A DNA stretch of 5,617 bases from Opitutaceae bacterium (GTDB lineage Bacteria > Verrucomicrobiota > Verrucomicrobiae > Opitutales > Opitutaceae). Below, piece by piece: positions 5,598 through 5,617 of the stretch (its first letter is position 1; every line of letters starts with the position of its first letter). The stretch is from contig JAISAX010000319.1 of assembly GCA_031266495.1 (NCBI GenBank), forward strand, positions 1 through 5,617, in the 5' to 3' direction. Position numbers and translations under genes: made by a program. The notes beneath the pieces are model-generated. The model worked only from the letters and a program-made list of their open reading frames with translations, had not been told where the DNA came from and made no database searches.

Positions 5598-5617
5598 ACG
5601 ACACGAAGCGCCGCCTC

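Larger units (their letters stand above)
5389..5617. other. Non-coding upstream region of the operon
   Basis: No convincing gene on either strand. The region holds the three hairpins and the CGATTCT repeat. The operon promoter probably lies here or further right, but I found no pair of -35 and -10 boxes I would defend; a weak TACAAA on the minus strand (within GGATACAAAC, about 5482-5491) lacks a good partner. Confidence 0.55.

Noticed and set aside
5392..5604. Minus-strand open frame of 70 codons at the right edge
   Set aside because: It reads straight through the three hairpins and the CGATTCT repeat; pieces such as TGKMPAL and GETPAPL are translations of the repeat family, not a gene.
1..5617. 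CRISPR arrays, tRNA or rRNA genes, insertion sequences
   Set aside because: No regularly spaced repeats, no tRNA-like or rRNA sequence, and no transposase frame were seen.

Overview
The window looks like part of a carbohydrate-use operon from a GC-rich bacterium. It most resembles Verrucomicrobiota, perhaps Opitutaceae. That guess rests on three things: the gene content (a GPH-family sugar symporter, a WbsX/GH99-like protein and a secreted GH106-like glycoside hydrolase), the lack of clear Shine-Dalgarno sites, and dispersed GC hairpins of the type GCRCGGGC-N5-GCCCGYG, which I remember from such genomes. No search was run, so the taxonomy is an inference.

All convincing genes lie on the minus strand, so the operon reads from right to left. 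At the right edge (5389-5617) is a non-coding stretch with three hairpin repeats and a short CGATTCT tandem repeat. Next come a 31-residue small ORF (5388-5293), a GPH-type sugar:cation symporter (5276-3762), a second small ORF of 39 residues whose ATG overlaps the symporter stop as ATGA (3765-3646), a cytoplasmic WbsX/GH99-like protein (3633-2407) and an exported glycoside hydrolase-like protein (2375-156). The left 155 bases are a spacer ending in a run of 22 C (coding strand), directly followed by GATGAA, which may start the next gene just at the window edge.

The genes suggest this order of action: the exported hydrolase cuts a glycan outside the cytoplasm, the symporter imports the released sugars, and the cytoplasmic GH99-like protein works on imported or cell-made glycan. 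The actual substrate cannot be read from the sequence.

Two things are not explained by the three large genes. First, the two small ORFs encode similar short hydrophobic peptides (core G-I-F-[VM]-L-[VI]-[FI]-G). A third, start-less version follows the hydrolase, and it shares a perfect 17-base match with the first. They align without gaps and in the same codon phase, and each sits just before a larger gene or a possible gene start. Second, pure C runs of 22 and 11 bases lie in two intercistronic gaps of the same operon. Both are candidates for unrecognised gene products or expression controls.
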